Source: SKVR01 sp964589855 (GTDB lineage: Bacteria > Bacteroidota > Bacteroidia > Bacteroidales > UBA7960). Taken from it: 16,411 nt of DNA. The stretch spans positions 1 through 16,411 of the forward strand of contig CAZPVB010000077.1 of assembly GCA_964589855.1 (NCBI GenBank), in the 5' to 3' direction. The notes below the pieces were generated by a model. It had not been told where the DNA came from. It did no database searches and was given only the letters and a program-made list of their open reading frames with translations. Shown here piece by piece: positions 6,440-15,274 of the stretch (positions within the stretch are counted from its first letter, which is position 1; every line of letters starts with the position of its first letter). The translations under genes were made by a program, and so were the position numbers.

Positions 6440-9400
6440 ATGACAGATTTTACACATTTACATTTACATACAAATTTTTCCATTCTCGATGGTGCATCAA
6501 AAATTGATGTACTCATGAAAAAAGTTGCCGATTCGGGCATGAATGCAGTTGCTATTACCGATCATGGAAACATGTATGGTGTAATGCATTTTACAAAGGC
6601 TGCCAAAGCCCATGGAGTCAAACCTTTGATAGGTTGCGAAGTTTATGTGACCGAAAGCAGCAGACACAATAAAAGAGGTAAGCAGGATCGTAGTGGTCAC
6701 CACCTCATTCTGATAGCAAAAAACAAAAAAGGGTATGAAAATCTTTCCAAAATTGTATCTATAGGATTTCTCGAAGGGTTTTACTACACACCCAGAATAG
6801 ATAAGGAGGTTTTACGGAAATATCACGAAGGTATCATTGCCAGCTCTGCTTGTATCGGTGGCGAAATACCACAAGCTATTCTTAAATCAGGTGATGAAAA
6901 AGCAGAAGAAAAAATGCGGGAATTCATAGATATTTTTGGAGACGATTTTTATCTTGAATTACAACGGCACGGACTCGAAGAGCAGGATATTGTGAACCGC
7001 AAACTCATTGAACTTGCCAGAAAATATGATCGCAAGGTAATTGCCACCAACGATTGTCATTACATAAACAGAGAAGATGCAAAAGCACACGACATCATGA
7101 TATGTCTTCAAACAGGAAAAGACCTTGAAGACCCCGACAGGATGAAGTATTCGGGCGAAGAATACATCAAAACTCCCGAAGAAATGGCAGAATTGTTTAA
7201 GGATATCCCTGAAGCGTTGGCAAACACGCGCGAAATTGTTGATAAAGTTGAAGAATATCAGATCACCAGAGACATTTTGCTGCCCGTTTTTCCACTTCCA
7301 GATGGATTTGATAATGAAGATGATTATCTAAAGCACCTCACGTACCAGGGAGCAGAAAAGTTTTATGATGAAGTTACCACCGAAGTAAAGGAACGCCTTG
7401 ACTATGAGCTGAAGATCATAAAGGATATGGGATTTGCAGGATACTTTCTCATTGTGCAGGATTTGATCAATGAAGCCAGAAAGATGGATGTGGCTGTAGG
7501 ACCTGGCAGGGGAAGTGCTGCAGGATCAGCAGTCGCTTTTTGTACTGGCATCACCAGTATAGATCCTATAAAATACAGTTTGCTTTTTGAACGATTCCTC
7601 AATCCTGAAAGGGTTTCCATGCCCGATATTGATATCGATTTTGATGATGAGGGGCGCGAAAAAGTGATGGATTATGTGATCAATAAATATGGTCGTGAAA
7701 AGGTAGCGCAAATTGTTACTTTTGGTACAATGGGAGCAAAGTCTTCAATACGCGATGTTGCAAGGGTTTTGAAATTGCCTTTGCCGGAAGCAGACAGACT
7801 GGCGAAACTTGTACCTGAGAAACCGGGAACTTCTCTGGATGAGGCATATAAAGAGGTACCTGAATTAAAGGAAGCACTGCAGGATCCCAATCCGCTCATC
7901 AAAGAAACACTCAAATTTGCAAGAATACTGGAGGGGTCTAACCGCCAGACAGGCATTCATGCCTGTGGTGTTATCATTGGGCCCACGGATCTTACGGAGT
8001 GCATCCCTTTGAGCACCCAAAAAGATTCTGATCTGCCTGTTACGCAATATGACGGCAAATTCGTGGAATCTGTAGGGATGCTCAAAATGGACTTCCTGGG
8101 ACTGAAAACGCTTTCTGTCATTAAAGAATGTGTGAAAAATATTGAGTTCAGATACGGAAAAACCATTGATCCTGAGAAAATACCACTGGAAGATGAAAAA
8201 ACATTCGAGTTATATCAAAGAGGTGATACCGTAGGTACTTTCCAGTTTGAGTCTGAAGGAATGAGAAAATATTTGCGTGAACTCAAACCTACCAATATTG
8301 AAGATCTGATTGCTATGAATGCCCTTTATCGCCCGGGTCCGATGGATTTTATCCCTGACTTTATCAACCGCAAACAGGGGCTGCAAAAAACCGAATATGC
8401 CCATGAATGGCTGGAAGAGATCTTAACGCCGACCTACGGCATCATGGTATACCAGGAGCAGATCATGCAGGCCGCACAAATCATGGCGGGTTATTCTCTT
8501 GGTTCTGCCGATATTCTCAGACGTGCCATGGGGAAAAAGAAAAAAGAAGAAATGGATAAGCAAAAATCCATTTTTGTAGATGGGGCAACCAATAAGGGTG
8601 TTCCCAAGAAAAAGGCCGAAGAGATTTTTAATGTAATGGCAAAATTCGCCCAGTATGGGTTCAATCGTTCGCACTCTGCCGCTTATTCAGTGGTCGCTTA
8701 CAGAACGGGTTACCTGAAAGCGAATTATCCTGCCGAATATATGGCAGCTGTTCTTACCAACAACTTCAGCGATATTAAAAAGATCACCCAGTTTATGGAG
8801 GAATGCCAGCGGCAAAGCATTCCTGTGCTGGGACCCAATGTCAACGAGTCTGCTTTTAATTTTGTGGTGAATGATAAAGGTGAAATCCGTTTTGGAATGG
8901 GCGCCATCAAAGGGGTAGGAGAGGGCGCAGTGGAAAATATAGTGCAGGAAAGGTTGGAAAACGGACCATACAAGAATATTTTTGATTTCATGCAAAGAAT
9001 TAATCTCAGAGCCGTAAATAAAAGGGTTATTGAATCGCTGGCAATGGCAGGCGCATTTGATTGTTTTGAGAATGTACACCGCGCACAGTTTTTTTGGTCA
9101 GAGGATGAAAACAGCGGTACTTTTACCGATAAACTGATCAAGTATGCCAACGCCGTCTCAAAAGATAACAATTCATCGCAAATGAATCTTTTCGGTGATA
9201 GCGAAGAAAGTGTAATACCTGACCCTGTATTGCCGGATTGCCCACTATGGGGGCAACTGGAAATGCTCAAAAAGGAAAAGGATGTAACCGGTATGTATAT
9301 ATCAGGGCACCCGCTTGATAATTTCAGGATACAGATAGAGCAGTATTGCAGTCATAATTTGTCTGATCTTGCCGATCTGGAAAGGTTACGTAACCGCGAA

Positions 9401-9895
9401 CTCAGCTTTGCAGGTGTGATCATAGGCGTGCAGCATAAATTTACCAAAACAGGTAAACCCTTTGGAAGTTTTACCATAGAAGATTACAATGAATCTCTCA
9501 ATCTTACCCTTTTCTCAGAGGATTATCTGAAAGTAAAGCATTTTTTACAAAAAGATAATTTTGTTTTTGTGAAAGCCACAGTGCAATCAAGGTTTAATAA
9601 TCCAAATCAATTAGAAGTCAAAGTGAAATCGATGATGCTGCTCACTGATCTGATTGAGAAAATGGCAACTGGTTTGCTGGTAGAGATTCCAATCACCGAC
9701 ATCAACGATGAATTTGTTGATTTTCTCATCGATAGAGTAAATAAACATCAGGGCAAGTGCCGCCTAAGAATAAAATTTCATGATGACCTGGAAAAAAATT
9801 CAGTGGAAATGCTTTCCAGAAAAATAAAAGTGGAACCTATTGGTTTTTTAAACGATCTTCTGAAAAAAAATAAGTTTAAATATAAACTGAATTGA
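6440..9895 (+). CDS. dnaE: DNA polymerase III alpha subunit
   Basis: This is the catalytic subunit of the replicative DNA polymerase, 1151 residues, close to the 1160 of the E. coli protein. The N-terminal PHP domain begins FTHLHLHTNFS (His6, His8, His10) and continues with ITDHGN (Asp41, His42). The polymerase core has VGPGRGSAAGS, then MPDIDIDFDD with catalytic Asp396 and Asp398, and KMDFLGL with the third catalytic Asp551. GRQTGIHACG and FNRSHSAAYSVVAYRTGYLKANYP are further family blocks. A helix-hairpin-helix region (about 767-873) and an OB fold (about 985-1065, LSFAGVIIG...GSFTIED) complete it. QMNLF at 914-918 fits the beta-clamp binding motif and sits where E. coli has its internal clamp motif. 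There is no inserted 3'-5' exonuclease, so this is DnaE type, not PolC. A TTG at 6410 in frame adds ten residues, but the ATG at 6440 has the better ribosome site and N-terminus. Confidence 0.98.
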   Translation: MTDFTHLHLHTNFSILDGASKIDVLMKKVADSGMNAVAITDHGNMYGVMHFTKAAKAHGVKPLIGCEVYVTESSRHNKRGKQDRSGHHLILIAKNKKGYENLSKIVSIGFLEGFYYTPRIDKEVLRKYHEGIIASSACIGGEIPQAILKSGDEKAEEKMREFIDIFGDDFYLELQRHGLEEQDIVNRKLIELARKYDRKVIATNDCHYINREDAKAHDIMICLQTGKDLEDPDRMKYSGEEYIKTPEEMAELFKDIPEALANTREIVDKVEEYQITRDILLPVFPLPDGFDNEDDYLKHLTYQGAEKFYDEVTTEVKERLDYELKIIKDMGFAGYFLIVQDLINEARKMDVAVGPGRGSAAGSAVAFCTGITSIDPIKYSLLFERFLNPERVSMPDIDIDFDDEGREKVMDYVINKYGREKVAQIVTFGTMGAKSSIRDVARVLKLPLPEADRLAKLVPEKPGTSLDEAYKEVPELKEALQDPNPLIKETLKFARILEGSNRQTGIHACGVIIGPTDLTECIPLSTQKDSDLPVTQYDGKFVESVGMLKMDFLGLKTLSVIKECVKNIEFRYGKTIDPEKIPLEDEKTFELYQRGDTVGTFQFESEGMRKYLRELKPTNIEDLIAMNALYRPGPMDFIPDFINRKQGLQKTEYAHEWLEEILTPTYGIMVYQEQIMQAAQIMAGYSLGSADILRRAMGKKKKEEMDKQKSIFVDGATNKGVPKKKAEEIFNVMAKFAQYGFNRSHSAAYSVVAYRTGYLKANYPAEYMAAVLTNNFSDIKKITQFMEECQRQSIPVLGPNVNESAFNFVVNDKGEIRFGMGAIKGVGEGAVENIVQERLENGPYKNIFDFMQRINLRAVNKRVIESLAMAGAFDCFENVHRAQFFWSEDENSGTFTDKLIKYANAVSKDNNSSQMNLFGDSEESVIPDPVLPDCPLWGQLEMLKKEKDVTGMYISGHPLDNFRIQIEQYCSHNLSDLADLERLRNRELSFAGVIIGVQHKFTKTGKPFGSFTIEDYNESLNLTLFSEDYLKVKHFLQKDNFVFVKATVQSRFNNPNQLEVKVKSMMLLTDLIEKMATGLLVEIPITDINDEFVDFLIDRVNKHQGKCRLRIKFHDDLEKNSVEMLSRKIKVEPIGFLNDLLKKNKFKYKLN

Positions 9896-10034
9896 TGAAT
9901 ATTTTTTAATTTTAGGCTTTGCTTAGCAAAACAGTGAAACAAAACTTTTTAGTCATGTTTTTCGTTAATCCTGAGTAAGGATGAATAAAAATTGAAATTA
10001 TTAGTGTAAAATATCATTTTAAATTTAAAAAATT

Positions 10035-10355
10035 ATGGCAGTAGAACTAACAGACAGTAATTTTGATGAGTTAGTATTGAAATCGGATAAACCCGTATTG
10101 GTTGATTTTTGGGCAGAGTGGTGTGGACCTTGTCGTATGGTGGCCCCCATAGTAGCCGAAATTGGAACCGAATACGAAGGTAAAGCTCTGGTAGGTAAGT
10201 TAGATGTTGATTCTAACCCCGGAGTAGCTACTAAATATGGCATCAGAAACATCCCTACCATACTTTTCTTCAAAAATGGCGAAGTGGCTGACAAACAGGT
10301 CGGCGCTGTTCCCAAATCGGTTCTTACAACCAAAATTGAAGGATTGCTTGGATAG
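10035..10355 (+). CDS. trxA: Thioredoxin
   Basis: This 106-residue cytoplasmic thioredoxin reduces protein disulfides and is recycled by thioredoxin reductase. The active site WCGPC lies at residues 29-33, with the family's VDFWAEWC lead-in and the buried Asp24. The cis-proline is Pro74 in RNIPT, and the C-terminal VGAVPKS segment is typical. No signal peptide is present, which separates it from the periplasmic thioredoxin-like proteins common in Bacteroidota. It is separated from dnaE by 139 bp and followed by a strong hairpin terminator, so it is probably transcribed alone. The start codon is preceded by an A/T-rich stretch with no Shine-Dalgarno site. Confidence 0.97.
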   Translation: MAVELTDSNFDELVLKSDKPVLVDFWAEWCGPCRMVAPIVAEIGTEYEGKALVGKLDVDSNPGVATKYGIRNIPTILFFKNGEVADKQVGAVPKSVLTTKIEGLLG

Positions 10356-10387
10356 AAAATGTTCATGAGATTTTTTACCCACTATAG

Positions 10388-10423
10388 AAAAGGGTGTCTG
10401 TAAATGTAGCAGCACCCTTTTTT
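10388..10423 (+). terminator. Rho-independent terminator after trxA
   Basis: The stem AAAAGGGTG-CTG (10388-10400, with one bulged T at 10397) pairs with CAGCACCCTTTT (10410-10421) around a 9-nt loop, and runs straight into six T residues (10418-10423). It begins 32 bp past the trxA stop. This is the clearest terminator in the window. Confidence 0.85.
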
Positions 10424-10638
10424 AATGTATTTGCTGTCCCTGCAAAATATCCGATCTCTGCCTTATGGTTATGGTTGTTTTGCAAACAGTTGTTTCGGTA
10501 AACTCAATACAATGCAATTAATATGGTAAATTCCATAGTTTTCAAAACTGCACAATCCCTGAACCAGAATACTATCAGATCAAACACCTGACTTTAACAA
10601 CAATCTCCATTTATTTTCTTCATAAAACCTTATCAATT
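10424..10638. other. Non-coding gap before the DUF58 gene with two small palindromes
   Basis: This gap of about 215 bp shows no gene. It holds a short inverted repeat, TATGG (10522-10526) and CCATA (10533-10537), and directly beside it an odd palindrome, AGTTTT-C-AAAACT, at 10537-10549. Both lie about 90-115 bp before the next start codon and could be protein-binding sites. No clear promoter element was recognised. Confidence 0.3.
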
Positions 10639-11568
10639 TTGAGTACAACTTTTGAAAAAGCGCAATATAAAAAATTTGAAAACCTTGAATTGCTTGCCAG
10701 ACAGGTTGTTGAAGGTTTTATTACAGGATTGCACAAAAGCCCTTTTCATGGATTTTCGGTGGAATTTGCTGAACATCGAATTTACAATCCCGGTGATTCA
10801 ACAAAACATATCGACTGGAAACTTTACGGAAGAACAGAAAAATTGTTTGTGAAAAAATTCGAAGAAGAAACAAACATGAGATGCCAATTGGTGATCGATC
10901 ATTCTTCTTCAATGCTTTTTCCTGCTTTTCAAAACAAAGATGAATTATCAAAACTTGATTTTTCTATACAGGCAGCAGCATCATTGATCTTTTTACTGAA
11001 GAAACAACGCGATGCCGTTGGTTTAACCACGTTTTCTGATCAAATTGATATTCACACCCCAGTGAAATCAAACCCTACACATAACAAACTTCTTTTTAGT
11101 TATCTTGAAAATATGATTGAGGGTAAGGAAGAGCAACTAAACCAAAAATCTGACCCGGCAAAGGTTTTACATGAAATTGCTGATAAAATTCACAAGCGCT
11201 CGCTGGTTGTTCTTTTTAGTGATATGATGGCTACTCAAAATGACCCGGATGCACTTTTCAGTGCCCTGCAACACCTAAAACACAATAAACATGAAGTTAT
11301 TCTTTTCCATGTTTATAATAAAGACCTTGAACTAAATTTTGACTATAAAAACCGTCCTTACCGCTTTGTTGATATGGAAACCGGAAAGGAATTAAAAGTA
11401 AATCCTGCTGAGCTCAAAGAAAAATATCATTCATCTGTTAGAAAATATTTTGCTGACCTAAAACTAAAATGTATGCAATATCAGATTGATTTCGTGCCTG
11501 CCGACATAAAGGAGGGGTATGAAAATATTTTGTTATCTTTTTTTCGCAAAAGGTCTAAACTTTTCTGA
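10639..11568 (+). CDS. DUF58 / von Willebrand A-like domain protein with TTG start
   Basis: This is a 309-residue DUF58 protein, predicted cytoplasmic with no signal peptide or membrane segment. The signature block FHGFSVEFAEHRIYNPGDSTKHIDWKLYGRT at about 37-66 and the following EEETN are diagnostic of the family. A DxSxS metal-site-like motif is present (Asp87, Ser89, Ser91 in VIDHSSSM), and LVVLFSDMMA near 190-200 is a second vWA-like strand. The start is a TTG: no ATG lies in frame before residue 80, and the sequence from this TTG matches the family's normal N-terminus. DUF58 proteins usually sit beside a MoxR-type AAA+ ATPase and Bacteroides aerotolerance genes, where they are thought to help assemble or activate a partner; no such gene lies within this window, so this copy looks isolated, at least on the visible side. 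It is followed by the hybrid sensor 175 bp on. Confidence 0.92.
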   Translation: MSTTFEKAQYKKFENLELLARQVVEGFITGLHKSPFHGFSVEFAEHRIYNPGDSTKHIDWKLYGRTEKLFVKKFEEETNMRCQLVIDHSSSMLFPAFQNKDELSKLDFSIQAAASLIFLLKKQRDAVGLTTFSDQIDIHTPVKSNPTHNKLLFSYLENMIEGKEEQLNQKSDPAKVLHEIADKIHKRSLVVLFSDMMATQNDPDALFSALQHLKHNKHEVILFHVYNKDLELNFDYKNRPYRFVDMETGKELKVNPAELKEKYHSSVRKYFADLKLKCMQYQIDFVPADIKEGYENILLSFFRKRSKLF

Positions 11569-11701
11569 TGTTTGATTGAAAAATATTGATTTGTAGCAGT
11601 TTGCACGAATTACTAATATCTTTTCTGTGTAATTTTTTGTATTTTCGAAAATTATTTTTTCTTTGAAATCAATGTAATGGGATTTTTTTGAAGAATAATT
11701 T

Positions 11702-11720
11702 GTTGATAATAAGTATCAAC
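11702..11720. promoter_or_regulatory. Perfect 7-bp inverted repeat just before the hybrid sensor gene
   Basis: GTTGATA (11702-11708) and TATCAAC (11714-11720) form a perfect inverted repeat with a 5-nt spacer, ending 23 bp before the sensor's start codon. Its size and place suit a dimeric regulator's operator, or a small hairpin in the 5' leader. The rest of the gap 11569-11743 is AT-rich with no clear promoter match; TATTTTCG at 11640-11647 differs from TAnnTTTG by one base. Confidence 0.35.
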
Positions 11721-11743
11721 CATCCTGAAACAAATCATAACTG

Positions 11744-14515
11744 ATGTTTTTAAACAATAATATCTTGGTAAAATTTCTGGTCTCCTTTGTTTTTATTATT
11801 TTTTTTACAGACTGTACCAGGTTGTATGCCACCGATTCTAACCCCCAATTTACCAACCCTTCCGCTTTGTATGACTTCTCTACAGAGCCTGTCATGAGCT
11901 TATTCGACGCTAAAGAGTTTACGCATAATTTGGAAATTACCAGCGTTTTGCTGACCCCTCATATTGTATTAAATCAAACTGTATCAAACACAGGTACAAA
12001 CAGCAATGTTATTATTCTTGTAATGGTTCTGTTGTTGCTTCTTCTTTCCATTTCTTTCTCTGTTTTCATTTTCTATCGGTTAAAGGAAAAGCGAAGTCAT
12101 ATTCAACATTTGAAAAATACGATCAGGGAAAAGAACAATACAGAAAAAGCGTTGCGACAGAGCGAGGAAAACTATCAGACACTCATTAAAACCCTCAATG
12201 AAGGTTTGATTGCTTTGGATCATAACTTCAAAATAGAGTTTATCAATGCCAAAGCATCAAAAATTCTTGGTATCGAAGATCGCAGTTCCCTGATAGGTGA
12301 AAGTCTCGACAGGTTTTTACTGACCTATGAAGACCAAAAACTTTTTAAAGACAAAATGGAACTTCAAAAATTGGGTATTTCCGATCATTATGAGGTAAAA
12401 ATGAAGAATATAGCAGGCGATATGCTGTGGGTAAGCCTAAGCTCGGCACCTATATTGGATGAAAATCTTCGGACAAAAGGATCGGTAACGCTCATTACAG
12501 ATGTTACAGACCGCAAAAAGTCGGAGGAATCGTATAATGAGCTTACTTCCAACCTCAATCAGAAGATCAAACAAATCAATTGCCTTTATGATATTTCTGA
12601 TATATCCGGGGTGCCCGGTATTTCTTTTGAAGATATTATACACAAATCCATTGAGATTATACCCGTAGGATTAAAATATTCGCATGACATTGGCGTGCAA
12701 ATCATTTTTGACGATAAAGTTTACGAGTCAAAAAATTATAAAGATACTCCCTGGGCGTATGTGGTTCCGATTAAAGTACAAAAGAAAAAATTAGGACAAC
12801 TGAAGGTGGTTTACCTGGAGGAAAAACCGAAAATAAACAAGGATCCATTCCACTTCAACGAAAAAATACTACTTAAAAATATCTCTGAAAAGTTCGGGCA
12901 AATCATAGAATCCAAAAAACTTGAAAAGGTTTTACGCGAAAATCAAGAGAAACTGCAGGAGATACAAAGAATTGCAAAAATTGGGTTTTGGGAAAAAGAC
13001 CTTAAACTGGATAAAATATTCTTTTCAGATACGTTTTTTGATATTGCAGATATCTCTCCTGAAAGAAGAAAGTTTTTTGATTATGACAAATTTGTTGAGA
13101 TCATACACCCCGACGACAAGCAAAACTTTCTTGCCTACTCTAAAGAAAAAAATAAAAGCAAGAAAGATAATACGCAGATCTTTACTTTCAGAATCATTAC
13201 CAATAAGGGGCATATAAAAAATATATACTCAAACAAGAGGGTTATCAATGATGAAAAGAGTGACCTGAAAACAGTTGTATTTATCATACAGGATATTACG
13301 GATCAGAAGATCAGCCAGGAAATGCGTTACAATGCAGAAGTTGCACTGAAAACCTCTGAAGCCAAGCAGCATGTGCTTGCCAATATGAGTTATGAAATGA
13401 GAACACCCATCAATGGTATTATGGGTATGGTCGATTTTCTCATCAAAACCAAACTGGATCATGAACAATTAGAACTTTCGAAAACCATCAAAGAATCCAG
13501 TGAAGGCTTGCTCAATATTATCAATAATATCCTTGATCTTTCCATGACGGAAACTGGAAAGCTGCATCTTAACAACAAAAGCTTTAAATTCTCAGATTTG
13601 ATTAAAAAAACTGAAGCATTGTTTTATGCCCTTACCCGTCATAAAGATCTTAACCTTGCCATAGAGCACGATCCTAACATTCCTGATTATATCTCTACAG
13701 ATAAGGATCGTCTTTTTCAGGTAATTACCAATCTGTTGTCAAATGCCGTTGAAAACAGCGAATCAGGAAGTATTGCCATCAGAACAAAACTTGACCGTAT
13801 TCATGAGGATCAACTGACAGTATTGCTTGAAGTCGCTGATAATAGCAAAACCGTTGATTCCCGGGTCTTAAAGTCTATCTACAAGTCTTATGATCTTGGG
13901 CAAAGCCTTTTTGTACAAGGAAATGAAGGCAGTGATTCTGCCATTGCTATTTCACAGAAACTTGTTGAACTCCTGGGTGGCACCATTGGTTTTCATGCCA
14001 ACAACAAAAAACATGGACGAACATTTTATTTTACATTCCTTGCTAAAGTGCTTACACCAGATAATTACCCTGAAAATTTGTCAGCAGAAAAGCAGATGGA
14101 AGATCTGAAAAACCTGGAAGGCAGCAAGATTTTATATGTAGAAGATAAAGTGGTCAATCAAAAAGTGATAGCGCTGATGCTTAAACATGTGAAATGCAAT
14201 GTTGATCTGGCAGAAAATGGCAAACAAGCCATTGAAATGATGCTCAATAAGGATTACGATGTTGTTTTGCTCGATATGGTTATGCCCGTAATGGATGGAT
14301 TGGAAACAATGAGGGTAATGAAGAGTAAATTTAAAATGCATCCCCCGGTCATTGCGCTAAGTGCAAATGTATTGGAAGCTGACAAAAAGAAGTATTTCTC
14401 TTATGGTGTAGCAGATTACATTTCAAAACCAGTGAAATCTGAAGACTTGTACGAAAAATTACTTAAATGGAAACTCCACGTAAACCAGAAAGAGAAAGTT
14501 ACAGTCGTTAAGTGA
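11744..14515 (+). CDS. Membrane-bound PAS hybrid histidine pseudokinase with intact receiver
   Basis: This is a 923-residue sensor. An N-terminal membrane or signal segment (about 8-22), a short exported loop (about 30-88) and a strong membrane helix (about 89-113, VIILVMVLLLLLLSISF) come first. Next are PAS domain 1 (about 138-257), a GAF-like linker region (about 262-395), PAS domain 2 (about 404-522), a dimerisation domain (about 540-607), an ATPase-like domain (about 607-765) and a receiver (about 795-910). The kinase core is degenerate. The SHEIRTP-type box reads S-Y-E-M-R-T-P, with Tyr550 (TAT, 13391-13393) in place of the phosphoacceptor His. The G1 motif DxGxG is D699-N-S-K-T, and the G2 motif GxGLGL is G729-S-D-S-A-I. 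The N box keeps N667. The receiver is complete: Glu800/Asp801, phosphoacceptor Asp844, Ser873 and Lys895. No stop or frameshift interrupts the gene. I infer a kinase-dead sensor whose receiver is phosphorylated by another protein. Confidence 0.93.
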   Translation: MFLNNNILVKFLVSFVFIIFFTDCTRLYATDSNPQFTNPSALYDFSTEPVMSLFDAKEFTHNLEITSVLLTPHIVLNQTVSNTGTNSNVIILVMVLLLLLLSISFSVFIFYRLKEKRSHIQHLKNTIREKNNTEKALRQSEENYQTLIKTLNEGLIALDHNFKIEFINAKASKILGIEDRSSLIGESLDRFLLTYEDQKLFKDKMELQKLGISDHYEVKMKNIAGDMLWVSLSSAPILDENLRTKGSVTLITDVTDRKKSEESYNELTSNLNQKIKQINCLYDISDISGVPGISFEDIIHKSIEIIPVGLKYSHDIGVQIIFDDKVYESKNYKDTPWAYVVPIKVQKKKLGQLKVVYLEEKPKINKDPFHFNEKILLKNISEKFGQIIESKKLEKVLRENQEKLQEIQRIAKIGFWEKDLKLDKIFFSDTFFDIADISPERRKFFDYDKFVEIIHPDDKQNFLAYSKEKNKSKKDNTQIFTFRIITNKGHIKNIYSNKRVINDEKSDLKTVVFIIQDITDQKISQEMRYNAEVALKTSEAKQHVLANMSYEMRTPINGIMGMVDFLIKTKLDHEQLELSKTIKESSEGLLNIINNILDLSMTETGKLHLNNKSFKFSDLIKKTEALFYALTRHKDLNLAIEHDPNIPDYISTDKDRLFQVITNLLSNAVENSESGSIAIRTKLDRIHEDQLTVLLEVADNSKTVDSRVLKSIYKSYDLGQSLFVQGNEGSDSAIAISQKLVELLGGTIGFHANNKKHGRTFYFTFLAKVLTPDNYPENLSAEKQMEDLKNLEGSKILYVEDKVVNQKVIALMLKHVKCNVDLAENGKQAIEMMLNKDYDVVLLDMVMPVMDGLETMRVMKSKFKMHPPVIALSANVLEADKKKYFSYGVADYISKPVKSEDLYEKLLKWKLHVNQKEKVTVVK

Positions 14516-14562
14516 ATACCTTACTGAAAACTATCTCAAAACCATGTGTCCTGTAAAAAAAA

Positions 14563-14570
14563 TATCTTTG
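14563..14570 (+). promoter_or_regulatory. Possible Bacteroidota -7 element before the Hpt gene
   Basis: TATCTTTG matches TAnnTTTG exactly and lies 42 bp before the Hpt start codon, in the 97-bp gap after the hybrid sensor. It suggests the Hpt gene can be transcribed on its own. No -33 TTTG is obvious. Confidence 0.4.
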
Positions 14571-14612
14571 ATTTCGATCTACATTTTTATTACTGACTTT
14601 TAAAAGAACCAT

Positions 14613-14996
14613 ATGATAGATAAGTCACCTGAAGATCTTAATAAAATACCGCATATCAATCCTGATACATTGCAAAAACTGAAAAGCAGTACAGCTAAAA
14701 ATCCTGATTTTCTGAAAGAAATATTTCAAAGTTATATATCAGATACTGAGGATTTGATTCTTGAGATAGAAGTTAGTACAGAAAAAAATGATTTTGATAC
14801 CTATTATACTGCTGTGCATACATTGAAAGGATTATCAGGGACAATTGGATGCAGCAGAATTTTCAATCTACTCAAAATCATGGATAAACTCAACAAAGAA
14901 CATGATTTTTCGGAATCAAAGCAACTGGTAGCAGATTTACAAAACATGTTTCAGGAACTGAGAACCATTATTACAAACGAAATATTACGTCCGTAA
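14613..14996 (+). CDS. Stand-alone histidine phosphotransfer (Hpt) protein
   Basis: This is a 127-residue cytoplasmic, mostly helical Hpt protein. The signature AVHTLKGLSGTIGC at 67-80 matches the Hpt consensus AHxLKGxxxxxG, with His69 as the phosphorylated residue and Lys72 beside it. The flanking helices (residues 16-55 and 83-120) fit the four-helix bundle. Hpt proteins carry phosphate between receiver domains. It lies 97 bp after the hybrid pseudokinase, whose receiver Asp844 is the most likely exchange partner, and 278 bp before another histidine kinase. No output response regulator is seen in the window. Such domains are often fused at the end of hybrid kinases; here it is a separate gene with its own promoter-like TATCTTTG. 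Confidence 0.93.
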   Translation: MIDKSPEDLNKIPHINPDTLQKLKSSTAKNPDFLKEIFQSYISDTEDLILEIEVSTEKNDFDTYYTAVHTLKGLSGTIGCSRIFNLLKIMDKLNKEHDFSESKQLVADLQNMFQELRTIITNEILRP

Positions 14997-15054
14997 TTTT
15001 TTCTTTCAAAACCTACACGTATTCTGATCCTCTCAATAGAATATCATATACCAG

Positions 15055-15084
15055 GGCAAGTGCAAATTTTTTTGCTGATTTGCC
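15055..15084. other. Imperfect hairpin in the gap before the last kinase gene
   Basis: GGCAA (15055-15059) and GCAAA (15062-15066) pair with TTTGC (15071-15075) and TTGCC (15080-15084) around a TTTT loop, with a small internal loop. T-rich sequence follows (15093-15107) but not directly, so a terminator for the Hpt gene is possible but weak. The rest of the gap 14997-15274 is AT-rich with no clear promoter. Confidence 0.35.
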
Positions 15085-15274
15085 AGTCTAAACTTTTTGG
15101 TTTTTTTGCCGTAAAATAAAACGTATGACTTAGTTTACAAAAATATTTAAAATTTCTGGATTGATTTGTAATTATTGCCAGGATTAGAAACTGAAAGTAC
15201 CACTTCGTCAAGATAATTCTAATTATTCTGGTTTATTTCAACAACGAAATGTGCTTTCTTTCAAAATTATTTAT

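Noticed and set aside
8725..9270. A 181-codon minus-strand open frame opposite dnaE
   Set aside because: It is Ser/Leu-rich shadow coding opposite conserved dnaE blocks.
9911..9927. A terminator hairpin after dnaE (TTTGC-TTA-GCAAA)
   Set aside because: The stem is only five base pairs and no T-run follows it directly.
13381..13410. Tyr550 as a simple reading or frame error
   Set aside because: The surrounding box aligns perfectly in frame on both sides, and G1 and G2 are degenerate too, so one miscalled base would not restore a working kinase.
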